64,000 nucleotides of DNA from Balamuthia mandrillaris (lineage: Eukaryota; Discosea; Longamoebia; Balamuthiidae), in NCBI GenBank assembly GCA_031835245.1, contig JAVKOQ010000085.1, positions 124,001 through 188,000 on the forward strand, read 5' to 3'. A program made the position numbers and the translations under genes. The notes under the pieces are model-generated. The model worked only from the letters and a program-made list of their open reading frames with translations, was not told the DNA's origin and did no database searches. Shown here piece after piece: positions 11,486-23,202 of the stretch; positions within the stretch are counted from its first letter, which is position 1, and every line of letters begins with the position of its first letter.

Positions 11486-13081
11486 ATGGAAGGCAGGAAA
11501 AAGAACGGCAAAAAGTCGAGTAGCAGCAACCAGCGGATAAGCGCAGATGGCACCACCAAACCCAGCAATGGGCTTGCTGGCCGTTCCGCAAGGACACAGA
11601 AAAAACGGAGTTACGATGAAGAAGAAAAAGAAGAGGAACAAGAGGAGGAGGAGGAGGAACAAGAAGACAGGGCTCATATAGACACTGATGGAGAGGCGGT
11701 AAGGCTCACGACGGCCAAGATGGAGCTAGAGAACGGATCGGATGGAGACGCGAAACGGGTGAGCGACGCTGAACAAATGGCCCGAACGGCTGTATATAAT
11801 ATATATAACACCTCAACTACTCTTGCAACGACGACCGCCACCTCCACCGAGCCTTCCTCAGAGCAGTCCACTGCGCTTCAAACGCTGGCCTCAAGGTTGG
11901 AGGCGCTGCGAGAGGCTCTGAAGAAAGCGTCCGCTCTTGACGAGCAACAACATCAACAGACGAACGACGAAGAAACGAGCAGCGAACAGGACGTCAACAA
12001 TCATGACGACAATTCTCATCAGCACCGACCACCACAGGAGGCAATGGGGGTGGATGAGTTTGCTCTGGCGGCGGATATATTGACGCAGGTCATCGACGAG
12101 CTGAGCCTCGAGCTCATCTTTGACATGCACAAAAAATGCAAGCAAGGCCTCTTCTGTCTGAACTGCAATGCCATCTGCGGGGAGGCCATTCAAGGCACTG
12201 GTCGCGACATATTTGGTCATACCATCAACTCTTCTTCCTCTTCCTCTTCCTCTTCCTCTTCCTCCTCGTCGTCTTCTTCCTCATCTTCGGTGAGTGTTAC
12301 AGAGGTGGCCAGGTTTGACTGTCCGAATTGTCAACGGACAGTGGCTGCCTCCAGATTTGCGCCTCACTTGGAAAAGTGCATGGGCCTGGCCAGCTCCAGG
12401 CTTGCCGCTCGGGCGACCAGAGCTTCTCGTGGCATTCTTTCCTCCAACAACAACAACCACAACCACAGCAATAACAGCTCTGCGGGGATCGGAATGTTTT
12501 ATTACGGAGCAGCGGGAGGAGGAAGAGGACGAGGGAGAGGGAGAGGAAAAACAAAAGGCGGTGCTTCATCTTCATCACCTTCTTCATCTACAATGGCGAT
12601 GAAAGGATTGATGACACCATCGGATGGGGGAGGATTCTTTGAGGAAGAAGTGGTAGAGGAAGGCGGCAATCTTGGCAGTATGGAGAAGATCTATTTGGGT
12701 GGAGAGGAAGACAGTTTTTACGAGGAAGACGAGGATACCTCCGATCTTACTTATGGTGAGACAAGGAAAAGCAACGGCAGTAGTGGCAATAACAGCAAGA
12801 GCAAGCACAAAGGAGGAGCAAGCAAAAAGAAGAAGAAAAAGACGACCACAACAACGAAAGGATCGTCCTCGTCATCGAACAAAGGAAAGAAAAGAGTGAA
12901 AGAAAATGTTGCCAAAGTAGCGCTGATGGAGGAGGACCAGCCGGAAGCAACTGTGTTGGAGCTTACCAGCAAGGACAGTTCGGAGCGGAAACGGAGGGTC
13001 ATCATTCGGCCACCCAAGAAGGTGGAGAAGCCAAAGGAAACGGAGGAGGGTGGAAGGTCTTTTCGGTATCCCTCTGGATAA
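11486..13081 (+). CDS. SAGA deubiquitinase-module subunit Sgf11/ATXN7L3-like
   Basis: Single-exon frame of 531 aa. A central amphipathic helix ([20 protein letters not shown]) followed by CKQGLFC matches the Sgf11 N-terminal helix, which in other organisms packs against Sus1 and Sgf73 in the H2B deubiquitinase module. A Ser-homopolymer of about 20 residues then separates it from the Sgf11 zinc finger [22 protein letters not shown] (C-x2-C-x11-H-x3-C), which is almost identical to ATXN7L3 and is followed by the conserved [10 protein letters not shown] basic stretch. The family zinc finger contacts the nucleosome acidic patch. The extended acidic N-terminus and Lys/Ser-rich C-terminus make it much longer than yeast Sgf11. 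The catalytic partner (Ubp8/USP22) is not in this window. Confidence 0.88.
   Translation: MEGRKKNGKKSSSSNQRISADGTTKPSNGLAGRSARTQKKRSYDEEEKEEEQEEEEEEQEDRAHIDTDGEAVRLTTAKMELENGSDGDAKRVSDAEQMARTAVYNIYNTSTTLATTTATSTEPSSEQSTALQTLASRLEALREALKKASALDEQQHQQTNDEETSSEQDVNNHDDNSHQHRPPQEAMGVDEFALAADILTQVIDELSLELIFDMHKKCKQGLFCLNCNAICGEAIQGTGRDIFGHTINSSSSSSSSSSSSSSSSSSSSVSVTEVARFDCPNCQRTVAASRFAPHLEKCMGLASSRLAARATRASRGILSSNNNNHNHSNNSSAGIGMFYYGAAGGGRGRGRGRGKTKGGASSSSPSSSTMAMKGLMTPSDGGGFFEEEVVEEGGNLGSMEKIYLGGEEDSFYEEDEDTSDLTYGETRKSNGSSGNNSKSKHKGGASKKKKKKTTTTTKGSSSSSNKGKKRVKENVAKVALMEEDQPEATVLELTSKDSSERKRRVIIRPPKKVEKPKETEEGGRSFRYPSG
12232..12290 (+). repeat. Serine-codon repeat in SGF11-like gene
   Basis: TCC/TCT/TCG tandem codons encode a Ser run between the Sgf11 helix and zinc finger. 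It is in frame and may vary in length between strains. Confidence 0.85.
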
Positions 13082-13383
13082 AAAAAACTTACTCTTCTCT
13101 CTTTGCGTTACCAAGATCTGGAACAAGAAAGGGTGATCGGCCCAATGGGAAATCAAAGATTTGCCTGGATGTGACTATTTATGGAAAAAATCCAAAAAGT
13201 TTAAAATTTTGTCGAATTTTTGCACGTTTTTGGTAACCCCTTGCAGGAAAAAGGAAGAAAGAAAGAGACAAGAAGAGAGGAAGAAAACAGCGTTGTTTTT
13301 TGCGTTGTGGAAGAGAGAGAGAGAGCACAAAAACCGTGCGTTGTGCGCCTTGTCTTTTATCCTCGAAAAAAAAAAACAAACAA

Positions 13384-15092
13384 ATGAATAGCTATCAACT
13401 TCCAAAGAACTGGTACAATTTGGCTGCAGCTTTTTCCTATGGTTCGTTTTGCTTTTTGCTTTGAGTTACCTCAGTAGTTTTTTTTTGTTACTTTCGTTCA
13501 TGCCTTCTTCTCTCTTCCGATGACTTCTTCTCTCTTCTAACGGAACGGTTTGTCTGTTGAAGGCTTCTTCTCGTTCAGTGCGGTCATCGTGAACAAAGTG
13601 GTGTTGAGCAAATGGGACTTCAACTTCCCTCTCACAATGATTGCCTGCCAGATGATTGTCTCGTACGGCTTGTTGATGGGCCTTAAATCTGCTGGTCTCA
13701 TTTCGGTTCCAAATTGGTCCATGGAAACTGCAAAAAAGGTTTGCTTCGTTGTCTCTCGTTCTCTCCTCTCTCGGCTCGTTGTCTCTCTGGTTCTCTCGTT
13801 CTCTCCTTTTCCTACATTCTTGTTTCTCAAAGTTGCTCCTTTACTCGACAACCACAAAAGGCCTATCCATTGGCCCTCAGCCATTGCATCAACGTTATTT
13901 TGGGTCTCTCCTCACTCAGTCTTGTAAGCATTCCCATGTTTAGGTACCGTCACCCTGTTCCCCTCTCAAAAAGAATAAACAAGACGAGTTGTTGAACTCT
14001 TTTCCTTACGTAATAGCACCCTCCGCCGTACTGGCGTTGCTTATGTGATGGCCTTGGAATTCCTTTTGTTGAAGAAGCGCCAACCATCATCTATCATTGG
14101 CTCCGTTGGCCTTATTGTTTTAGGTAAGCTCTTTGCTCCATGGTTCTCTCTGTGTCGAATTGCTTCAATGTCCTCTTTTTCGTCATCTTCGCCATCTTCT
14201 TCTCCTTTTTCCTCTTTTTCTTTCCGTCTCTTCTTGTTGTGACATCGATGATTTCCTGCCACAATCTCATTGTTCTCCCCTCATCCCATCTTCCTAACTC
14301 TCTTCCTGTTGTTGCAAATTTAAGGTGCTTTGGTAGCTGGGTGGAATGACCTAAACTTTGATCTGTTCGGCTATGTGCTGACCTGCACGGTTAACGTGAC
14401 CACTGCTCTTGCTCTTACACTGATACCAAAGATTGGCAAAGCCGCGGACTTGGGACCGTTGGGTTTGATGCTCTATCAAATCACGTTGGGCTTTCCTTTG
14501 ATCGTTTTGGCCATCCTCATGAGCGGCGAATATGTAGACATGCTTGCTTATCCTCACTGGTCCTCTCCTTCCTTTTTGGTCCGTTTTTTAAAACCAGCCC
14601 GCTGTTGCTCTTGCTTTCGTTTTCTCTGACTTTAAGTGTTTTGTTTTGTTTTTTGCTTTCCAGATATTATTCTTTATGTCCTGTGCTCAAATCTTTGTGC
14701 TTAACTACTCCATTTTCTTGTGTACTACCGTGAATTCTCCGCTCACAACCACCGTTACTGGTACTAGAACTCTTTCTGCTCTTCACGATCAAAAATGCAT
14801 TTCATCTCATTCATTTTCCGAAACCTGTGATAACATAGGCGCGTTGAAGGACTGCGCCCAAACGGTTGGTGGCTTCTTCATCTTCGATTTGTCGATTCAA
14901 TTCTTCAATCTTGTCGGCATTTCCATTGGTATGAGCGGAGGCATCCTCTACTCCTATCTCAAATATCTGGAATCCGAAACCAGGAGCAAACCCGCACATT
15001 CTCCAGAAAAAGACGAGCCTCTTCTTGCGCCTGGACATATCATGGTGGACAAGTTTGCCGATGCCGACAAGGACGAAGAAGACCGACGCTGA
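13384..15092 (+). CDS. Nucleotide-sugar transporter, SLC35D type
   Basis: Seven exons (13384-13441, 13563-13738, 13861-13943, 14017-14123, 14325-14578, 14664-14760, 14839-15092) sum to 1029 nt, giving 342 aa with every junction in phase. The product is a polytopic drug/metabolite-transporter-superfamily protein. Family signatures are NKVVLSKWDF in TM1, the LGLSSLSLVSIPMF and STLRRTG region, and the C-terminal SPLTTTVTGALKD and MSGGILYSYLKY motifs, which match SLC35D/GDP-mannose transporter-like proteins. It should exchange a nucleotide sugar for its monophosphate at the Golgi or ER membrane; the substrate cannot be read from the sequence. The hydrophilic C-terminal tail ends in acidic and arginine residues. 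The first exon supplies a short N-terminus (MNSYQLPKNW). Confidence 0.88.
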
Positions 15093-15127
15093 ACGTTCTG
15101 CCACCCTCCCCTTTTTATTTTTCTTTT

Positions 15128-15138
15128 AGTCGACATAA
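15128..15138. promoter_or_regulatory. GTCGACATAA element upstream of eL18
   Basis: AGTCGACATAA, 170 bp before the eL18 start codon, resembles two TGTCGACATAA copies between UTP4 and the RRM gene. It is a candidate shared promoter motif. Confidence 0.3.
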
Positions 15139-15307
15139 ACATGTAGATCTAAAGATCGAAATTCCGCTTAAATCAAACGGCTATTGGCTGATTCTGTAAC
15201 TCCGATTTTCCGTAATCTTTGTCTGTCTGCATCACTCATCCTTCCAGCATTAGTCCATAAACTCACCAGGAAAAGCAGCGTTCCCCTTCGCTCCAGGACA
15301 GGCCACC

Positions 15308-16135
15308 ATGGTATGCTCTCTAACCTTGACTCATCTCCTTCTCTGCTGTTTGCCCTATCAGTCCCTAATCTTCCCCTTCCCTATTCCTATGATTTCAGGG
15401 TATCGATCTTCCCGTCAAGCACAAGAAGAACAAGAACAGGCAAGAGCCTAGAAGCGAGGATCCTTACCTCCGCCTTCTCATCAAGGTTTGTAATCTCCAT
15501 TGGCACTTGTCATGCACTCTACCGTACTCATTTTTTTGTATAGCTCTACAGATTTTTGTCCCGCAGGACTGACTCTGACTTCAACCGCGTGGTGTTGAAG
15601 CGTCTGTGCATGAGTCAAATCAACAGACCCCCTCTTTCCCTCAACAAGTTGGTTCGCTACACCAAGGGCAAAGAAGACAAAATCGCCGTTGTTGTTGGCA
15701 AAGTCACCGATGATGCTCGTATTTTGAAGGTTCCCAAGCTCACCGTGTGTGCTTTGAAGTTCACCGAGGGTGCTCGCGCACGTATCGTGAAGGCTGGCGG
15801 AGAATGCATCACCTTTGATCAGCTTGCTCTGCGTGCCCCCACTGGCTCCAACACTGTGCTTCTCAGGGGTCCTCGCAACGGAAGGACTGCTGTCAAGCAC
15901 TTCGGTGCTCCTGGTGTTCCTGGAAGCCATGCCAGGTCCTTTTTCTTTCCATCTTTTTTGTCTCCCCTTTTCTTTCTCTCGCCTCCTCTCTCTCCCTCTC
16001 TCCCTCTCCTTTCTTCACTTTGTCTTACACTTTCCCTCCAACTGGAACTATCAAAACAGGCCTTACGTCAGGGCCAAGGGAAGGAAGTTCGAGCGTGCTC
16101 GTGGAAGGAGAAAGAGCTGTGGCTTCAAGGTCTAA
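15308..16135 (+). CDS. RPL18: 60S ribosomal protein eL18
   Basis: Four exons: 15308-15310 (the start codon alone), 15399-15485, 15544-15935 and 16060-16135. They sum to 558 nt, 185 aa, close to the usual 188. The protein opens [12 protein letters not shown], contains [20 protein letters not shown] and ends [13 protein letters not shown], all typical of eL18, a component of the large ribosomal subunit. The ATG at the end of exon 1 is followed at once by a GTATGC donor. Splitting the initiator codon from the rest of the coding region is a pattern seen in many eukaryotic ribosomal protein genes. The last intron is pyrimidine-rich. Confidence 0.95.
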
Positions 16136-16509
16136 ATTTGAAGAGGGGATTTTTACTTTTCTTGCCTGTTCTGTCCAGCTCAATAAAACGCACCTTCGTG
16201 GTGCCGGTACCCACCTCTTTTTTTTTTCTTTCGGTTTTGTGAGGGGGCAGGGGACACAACAAGCTTCACTTGGGGCTCGAGTTGGCGTAAATTTTTGTTG
16301 CTTTCCATTGTCCCGTTAGAGCTTGCAGAGAGAGTGAAAACCTGTTGAGAAGCTGCTGCCGGTGTCTCTCTTTAGCTTGCGCTATCAAGTTTGAGGGGGC
16401 ACCTAGTCCGGTCTGCAAAAAAAAAAAAAGCTCAACAAAATAAAAAAAAGCAAAACTAAAGCCACCACCACAAGAAGAAAGGGAAGAGCGAAGAAACACC
16501 AACAAGAAG

Positions 16510-16773
16510 ATGAACGTTGCCTTGAGAAGGTTCCAAACCGGCAATGCGCTAATGGGAACTGGCGCTAGGAGTCCCGCTGGAGCGATGTGGAGGAGAAGGT
16601 ATTCTGCCCCACGCGACGAGATGCCCCCAGTCACTCCGTTCACTCCCGCCCGTCAGGCTTTGGTCGCTGGCACGTTTATTTCCATGGGCTATTGCTTCCT
16701 TGTTGCCAAGAGGTCCCACAAAGATCTCCTGGACCACTTCTTGCACGGAGAGCACCACGAAGAAGAACACTGA
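16510..16773 (+). CDS. Small single-pass membrane protein, probably mitochondrial
   Basis: Intact 87-aa frame. The N-terminus is Arg-rich and lacks acidic residues for about 35 positions (MNVALRRFQTG, WRRRYSAP), as in mitochondrial presequences. One hydrophobic segment (LVAGTFISMGYCFLVA) is followed by a His/Glu-rich tail. Size and layout resemble accessory subunits of respiratory complexes, but I cannot assign a family. It lies 375 bp after eL18 on the same strand and has its own A-rich leader. Confidence 0.55.
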   Translation: MNVALRRFQTGNALMGTGARSPAGAMWRRRYSAPRDEMPPVTPFTPARQALVAGTFISMGYCFLVAKRSHKDLLDHFLHGEHHEEEH

Positions 16774-17159
16774 ATCAAATTGTGCTACCTACAACGCCCC
16801 AGAAAAATGTTACTTAACATGTCTTAAGATTGAATCAGAAACAAACAAACCCCTTTGCCCAAGCTCTTTCTTTGTCTCGTTTAACGTTTTAGCATCAGCA
16901 ATAAGGAACTTGCCTAAGAACCGATCGTGACAAGCCCTGCATACATGCACCCATTGTCCTTAGATCTTCGTTCTTTGTTTGCACTAGTAAATGGGCAAAA
17001 TGACCAGCGACCGATCGAGGCGGCGCAAACTCCACCCAAAAAGAAGAGAGGACAAAAGTAGAATAGCATAACATATAAAGCAGACAAGGACGCAGATGTG
17101 ACTGAAGAGGAACATAGCCTGCTTTATTCTTTTTCAAAAAAAAAACACCCAGATGTTTT
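16774..17159. other. Intergenic between convergent genes
   Basis: About 385 bp between the small membrane protein (+) and UTP4 (-). I see nothing beyond presumed 3' UTRs. Confidence 0.5.
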
Positions 17160-19844
17160 TTAAGTGCCGTAACGATTCCTGTGAAGAGGGTCTGGGAAGT
17201 GAGAAATGATGCTGAGCCATGGCCTCTCCACAAGTAGCATGGTGTCGCCTTGGAGGAAGTCGAGGAAGAGCAGCGGCTTGAACTTGCTGACAAGCTTGAA
17301 GTTCTGGCTTCCCACGTTTTCGCTTTGCTCTTTAGCTTTCTTCTTCTTTGCCTTTGGGGGCTTGCCTCCGGTTCGGCTCTGCTCCTCTTGTCGCCTCGCA
17401 ACCGCCAACGTCGAACGCAAGGTAAGGTCTTCTTCATTTGGCAATGGCTTTCATGTGCATATAATATACAATTAGAAAAGATAAGGAAATGAGGGAAGAA
17501 AAGAGAAGTGAAACACAAAAAGAGAATGGTGAAAAAGGCGAGGAAAACAAACCAGCTCCAAATCAATGTGGACAAAGAAGGCAGTGCTGTAGAGGCACAT
17601 GGTGGAGGGTCTACTTGGGTTGAAGGCTATGCCTATCAACTTATCGCGGAGGGCCATGAATTGGGCGGGCAACTTGTTGCCATACTCCCTCGACCAATCA
17701 CTGAGGCGCTTTTCCTCCACATCGTAGAGGTAGAACTGATTGCTGGCGCAAACAACCACTAAAGTGGAGCCTCGCTGGTGGAACGCAAACGTGGTATGCT
17801 GCGATTCAAATATAGGTAACATCGTGTGGCACTGTTGTGGCGTTAGAAGTGTTCACAGAAGACTAGAAAAAAAGATAATCCCAGAGTACCAACCTGCAAG
17901 GTATCTAGGTTGTACACATAAATGTGATTGTTAAGATCGCCAGAGGCAAGCCACTGTCCATCCAGGCTTACAGCCAACGTGCAAATCGGAGCAGTTTTGA
18001 AAACACCACTCTGATTTGGCTCTGTTTTCGCTTCTGGTTGTTCACCTTCTGTACCAATGGGCACTGTGTCAAAGGATTGAGCTTGGTGCTGCGTGAATGT
18101 CTTAATGATGCGAGGTTCATCCGGAGCAACGAGGTCAACAATCTGGATGGAGCTTTCGTTGGTAGCAATAATTAATTTAGAGGAGTCGGGGGTAAACAAT
18201 AAACGATGGCCAGGCAAGACGTCGTAAGGGAGTGGATGCTTTCTAATGGAGAGAGACTCTTTCGCAGTAAATTCGTTTTTAATCTAACAAAGACGGCTTT
18301 TTAGTTAAATACAGCAGGTAAGAGAGCAAAATAATAATAATAACATACCACAGCGAGCTTGAATAATTTAGTTTGGGTGGCATCAGCACACGCTATCCAA
18401 GCCCCATCAGGAGATAGAGCACTGCACGCCAAGTTAGAGCCCTGTGTTTGTCGTAAGCACCATGGATGAACAAAGGCGAGAGCGGAATGGAAGAGAGAGA
18501 GAGAGAATCATTCAAAGCACAGTACCTTCATTTTGAGCTCTGCGACTAACTTAGGAGCACCTGTGGCGGTTAGTCGTGTTCCTTCTGGTACAAATGCTAT
18601 TTCTTCTGATGATTCAGCAGCCGCTACACATAGAAATGTTATTCTTGAACACCAAATAAAATGTAACAAAAAACCGAAACAAAGGAAACAAGAAAAGAAA
18701 AGAAAAAGAAAGAAGAGAAAGGGAACAAAGGAATTTACCTGGAGAGAAATTCCACAGCTGCAAGGAATGCTGGTACTGGCATAGAAGCAAAGATTTGGAG
18801 GAAGAGAGACTAAAAGGAGGATGATGAGAGAAGGGCGGTTGTTTGCGAGGAACACTGTCTATAAAGTCATGCACGGAGGCAAGACAGAGCTGTGTATCAA
18901 TTCCACCAGACACTATGAATTGATAGTACTCTGGTGTAGCTTCTGGTCTTCGATAATGCCGTTGTTGATGGAAGTGCTTTTTGGTAGAGGAGAGAAATGG
19001 GAACGGAGACGAGGACGGAGGGGAAACGGCCATGCACAGCACGTCATGGGTATGATTGCGACGAGATGAGGTATAGATCCAGTCCTTCTGCTCAGGGCCA
19101 GCAGCAGATTCTTGTCGTTCATGAACCACATACTGGAATTGAGCCATTTTGTTGTCAATGCCAGAGGAAAACACCATGTCCTCTTGTTGGTTTGTGGCAA
19201 GGGCCAGTACATCAGCCTTGTGGTTCCTGAATCCTTTTATGAGCGTTCCAGTTTTGCCGTCCCAAAACTGAGTTTTGCCCAAAGAGTCACCTGTTACGAT
19301 GGTCCAATCTCTGTTCACGAATGATAACAATAACTATTAAAACCCTTGTACAAAGAAACAAAGAACCAAAAGTGAATGGGCATAGACGTACTTGAGAACA
19401 AGAATGCTCCAGACGTTGGTTTTGCTTCTGCCAAAGCTTTCCACGGTAATACGCGAGACATTACGGCCCGTGTCAGCCTTCCACCGTCGAATGCTGGCAT
19501 CAGAGCCACCCGAGAACAAATCCTTTCCGTCAGGATGCCACGCTAGGCACAGTATTCTGCCTTTGCCCGCTCGTTGGAAGGAGCGCTTATACTGTAACTC
19601 TCCGTCCGAAATGTCAAAGACACGAATGCCATCCTCGCAGCCAGCCGCCAGGCTCTCTCCTGTCGGACTTGCCACCAAAGACCACACTGGACCGCCGAAC
19701 GAGTCTGTTCGGGCCTATGTAGCGCAGAAAAGAGAAAGGAGAACAACATTTAGAACGCGGTGTTGAATTTAAAAAAACGCAACAGAAAGAGCATAAAGAG
19801 AATGAGAGCAAGAAGAGAAGAGCAAAGACGTGATAAAGAAAGCC

Positions 19845-19890
<46 letters not shown>

Positions 19891-20330
19891 GCGAAGTAAA
19901 AAACCTTTTCGCAAAGTTTGCACAGGTCCCACTCTATGACCGTTCCGGAGAGTCCAGCGGAGAACAAACGTTCCCCACCCTGGGTTTGAAGCCATACCAA
20001 GCCACGAATAGCCTCACTAGCTCCCGCTATGCGCTGCTCATGAAAGGAGTGAAAAAAAAAGAAAAAGAACAAGTAGCCGAACATAAAGTTGGTGATCAGT
20101 CAACACTCCAAGGGGAAAAAACGCTCCAAAGAGCGCTCCGTAAGAAAAAGGAAGAAAGGGTAGCGCACCCGCTCCATATGCCAACCGTTCTGAACGTTCC
20201 AAATCTCAATGTCTCCGCTGTCCCTCCCCACCGCCAACAACGCTCCGGAGGGGCTAAAGGCCAACGCGCGGATGGAGGACGGCACCCACTCCAAGAAGCG
20301 ACAACGGTGAACCTGGCAAGGTTGAGCCAT
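17160..20330 (-). CDS. UTP4: U3 small nucleolar RNA-associated protein 4 (cirhin), WD40
   Basis: Multi-exon minus-strand gene. The start at 20328-20330 gives MAQPCQVHRCRFLEWVPSSI, matching the cirhin/UTP4 N-terminus (VHR-x-RF). Successive exons encode WD40 blades in the order expected: LAVGRDSGDIEIWN, LFSAGLSGTVIEWDL, SFGGPVWSLVASPTGESLAA, ILCLAWHPDGKDLFSGGSDA, SLGKTQFWDGKTGTLIKGF, HTHDVL, then FIVSGGIDTQL. Later exons hold the second propeller, ending HFPDPLHRNRYGT. The family belongs to the t-UTP (UTP-A) subcomplex that starts the small-subunit processome and couples it to rDNA transcription in the nucleolus. Introns carry (GA)n on the + strand, which is (CT)n in the sense direction. Exact boundaries of the central exons (18.2-19.0 kb) were not all resolved. 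Confidence 0.9.
19847..19884 (-). repeat. (CT)n tract in UTP4 intron
   Basis: Alternating GA on the + strand, that is CT in the transcribed sense of UTP4. It lies in the intron between the second and third coding blocks. Confidence 0.9.
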
Positions 20331-20482
20331 TGTATGATCTCCCTGACACACAAGCTGCTTTTAAAAGTCTTGGGGTCGCTCCCCTTGTTTTTTCTTTCCC
20401 CGCTCGCAAGCTCTCTCTCCACCAGCGAGAGAAGGAGGAGAGAAAAAAAATGAGAAAAAAAAGAGGTTCTTTCTTTCTTCCC

Positions 20483-20597
20483 TGTCGACATAATTTAATG
20501 CGGTCGGAACTGTTCACCTCATAGATGTCCCCCGAACGAGCTTTGTTCCATTAACCTATTACGTTAGTAGTCGACAGATCTAATTATGTCGACATAA
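20483..20597. promoter_or_regulatory. Three GTCGAC-centred palindromes in UTP4/RRM divergent promoter
   Basis: TGTCGACATAA occurs at 20483-20493 and again at 20587-20597. GTCGAC occurs at 20570-20575, all within 115 bp between the divergent UTP4 and RRM genes. An A/T-rich TTGATCAAAGATTTGATCAA segment follows. This is a candidate shared element inferred only from recurrence. Confidence 0.35.
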
Positions 20598-20969
20598 AAG
20601 GGGTTGATCAAAGATTTGATCAAATCGAATCAATTTGCGCAAAAGGAAAAAAAATAGAGGCAGGGGAGAAGAGGAAGGAAGGGGGAGAGACGAGGAGAAG
20701 GAGCACCCTTCTTCTTTGGTGGAGCGTTTTTTGTGTGTGTTTAGAGGCCAGAGGTTTGTCGGTTGGTGTTGATTGAGGTAGGTGGTGGCGGATCTAGCGT
20801 GGTTGCTTTCTTTGATTCGAGTGTGTCCTTTTTTTTTGTTTTCAATGTGATGTGTGGATCGTTTATTGGTTGTGGAAGAAGATGGGACCCAAAGGAAGAA
20901 CCAACTCCTTCATTTTGGAAAAAAAACTTTGTTGGAAGCTGATCGCTGTTTTTAACTCACTTCAAGGAG

Positions 20970-21584
20970 ATGGCGCTTGATCTGGACTCGAAGTTGGACA
21001 TGCCGCTGGACGAGGTGGCTGCTTCCTCTGCTGCCACTGCTCACGTTGGCGGAGGACGCTTCCACGGCGGTAAGCGCTACTCGTCACGCCAACAGGAGGC
21101 CAAGCCTTATACCCGTCCTTCTTCTTTTGCAGGTGGAAGAGGAGGTGCTACTAGCAGTGGACCCACCTGCCGCGTTTACTGTGGCAACCTTGACTGGTCC
21201 ACCTCGTGGCAGGACCTCAAGGACCACATGCGCAAGGCCGGCAACGTCGTTCGTGCGGACGTCTTCCTGGATGAGCATGGACGCTCCAAGGTTTATTTTA
21301 TGTTTTCTCCTTTTTTTTTTCTTTTTTCTTTTTGCGTTGGAAAGAGACAGCTTACTCTTTTGCTATCGCGTTTTCTTCACTGGTCGCTTTGCTGTACGTT
21401 CTATTTAGGGTTGTGGGTCCGTATCTTTTCTTTGTTTGCCTATCTTGATCAATCTATTCACCCATTGTACCTCTTCGCAGTGTTGTGGAGTACAGCACTC
21501 CCGAAGAAGCGCAACACGCCATTAACACACTTAATGACTCGCAAGTGGCTGAAGGTCAACGTCTTATCTTTGTCAGAGAGGTAT

Positions 21585-21626
<42 letters not shown>

Positions 21627-22254
21627 TTTCTCCTCTAACAAACCCTCAATACTCGCACAGGATCGAGAGGACAGAAACTTCTCGCAAGCGATCCAGCGAG
21701 GTCGGGGAGCTCCTCACTTTGGTGGAGTACCACGCGGCGGTGCTCCTTACTTTGGTAGAGGAGGAGGGTTCTACCGCGGCGGCCGTGGGGGTGGTCGCGG
21801 TGTAGGCCGTGGTGGCTTCAATCCTTTCATGGGAGCTCCACCAATGGTTCCTGGCGGTGTTTCAGCTCGCGGTCGTCAAGTCTTTGTTGGCAATGTACGT
21901 GTATCCCTCACTCTTTTTTTTTGTTCTATTCTCATCAAACAATGCGTTACAACAAACCGCCAAAGCTGCCATACACGACCTCTTGGCAGGATCTGAAGGA
22001 CCACTTCCGTTCTTGTGGTAACGTGCAGAGGGCTGATGTCCTTATGGAGGGCGGAGGACGCCCGAAGGGCCAAGGTATAGTCCTGTTCGAAACTGCCGCG
22101 GAGGCACAAAAGGCTATTGGTTTGTTCCCCAACGCCGTTGCGTTTCATCCCTTTCATAACCCCCCTCATTACTTCCCACCAAACAGCCACCTTTGACAGC
22201 ACCGAATTCCAGGGCAGGCTCATCAGCGTCCACGAGGATAAGTTCGCGCAATGA
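20970..22254 (+). CDS. Two-RRM protein with central RGG region
   Basis: Six exons: 20970-21290, 21409-21416 (8 nt), 21481-21580, 21661-21894, 21966-22119, 22187-22254. They sum to 885 nt, 294 aa. RRM1 contains [20 protein letters not shown] and, only when the 8-nt exon is included, the RNP-1 motif KGCGVVEY. An Arg/Gly-rich linker ([14 protein letters not shown]) separates it from RRM2, with [19 protein letters not shown] and RNP-1 KGQGIVLF. The protein ends SVHEDKFAQ. The family binds RNA (hnRNP-M/MYEF2-like or Gbp2/Hrb1-like SR proteins); the specific target is unknown. Transcription is divergent from UTP4. Confidence 0.88.
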
Positions 22255-22479
22255 AGGAGGGAAAATCACCACAACTGGTAGTCTTTGTTTTTGTTTCAGA
22301 ATTACCTAGTAAAAACACAACCGCTAGCACTGCCCGTTGCAGTTATGGAGGGAGAAGCATTGAGAGAGAGAAGAGAGAGAGAGAGAGGACGGGAGTGGAG
22401 AGAAGACACAAGTTCGCCGAATCATAAAGTGCAAGGGACCATTTATTTGCCTCCAACCAGCTGCCAGAGCCACCAGCGT

Positions 22480-23202
22480 TTAGATGATACCAATCTTGTT
22501 GGCTACGTCAAGGGCGTCGTAGTCAGGCGTAAGTCTCACGTAAGCCTTCTTCTTACCGTCGGGCCTAAAGTTAAAAAGGTAAGTTACGCCGTGCACATCT
22601 AAATGCTAGGCAAAATAAGGTGTTTGAAAACAAACCTGACGAGTGTGTTGATCTTCTCCGCCTTGATGTCGTACATCTTCTTCACAGCCTCTCTAATTTG
22701 ACCCTTGTTGGCCTTGAGATCCACAATAAATACCAAGGTGTTGTTATCTTCAATTTTCTTCATTGCGGACTCAGTGGTCAAGGGGTGCTGCAGAACTCTG
22801 TACTGATCCAACTTGTTCTGGCGGGGTACAGACTTCCTGGGGTAACGAGGAGAACGGGGCAGACGGAGAGTCTTGGGGCGGTAGAAGTGAGTCTTGGTGC
22901 GGATCTTGCGTGTGGACTTGGTGTTGGTGCCCTTTTGGATGGCCTTAACTGCACCAAGAGCCTTGGCCTTGCCGCCCTTCTGCTGGGCCTTACCCTTAGG
23001 GGCAGCCTTCTTCTGAGCGGCAACAGGGGCCTTCTTCTGTTCTGTGGCTTGGCCGGCAGTCTTCTTTCCTCCTTGATTGGTTGGCTTGGTCAATCAAATC
23101 ATCCTCACGCAAAAGAGGAGAATGAACTCACAACACCTAACACAAGCACACAACAAAAAGGAAGTAAACGCAGGACTGGTACATACCCTTGGCTTTCGGC
23201 AT
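22480..23202 (-). CDS. RPL23A: 60S ribosomal protein uL23 (L23a)
   Basis: Three exons on the minus strand: 23202-23187 (MPKAK plus one base), 23071-22636 and 22564-22480. They sum to 537 nt, 178 aa, if the acceptor is at 23072. The Lys/Ala-rich N-terminal extension is followed by the uL23 core: [60 protein letters not shown] and the C-terminus [11 protein letters not shown], all characteristic. It sits at the peptide exit tunnel of the large subunit. The first acceptor is pyrimidine-poor, so the first junction is the least certain part. The promoter region is shared with divergent ATG9. Confidence 0.93.
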
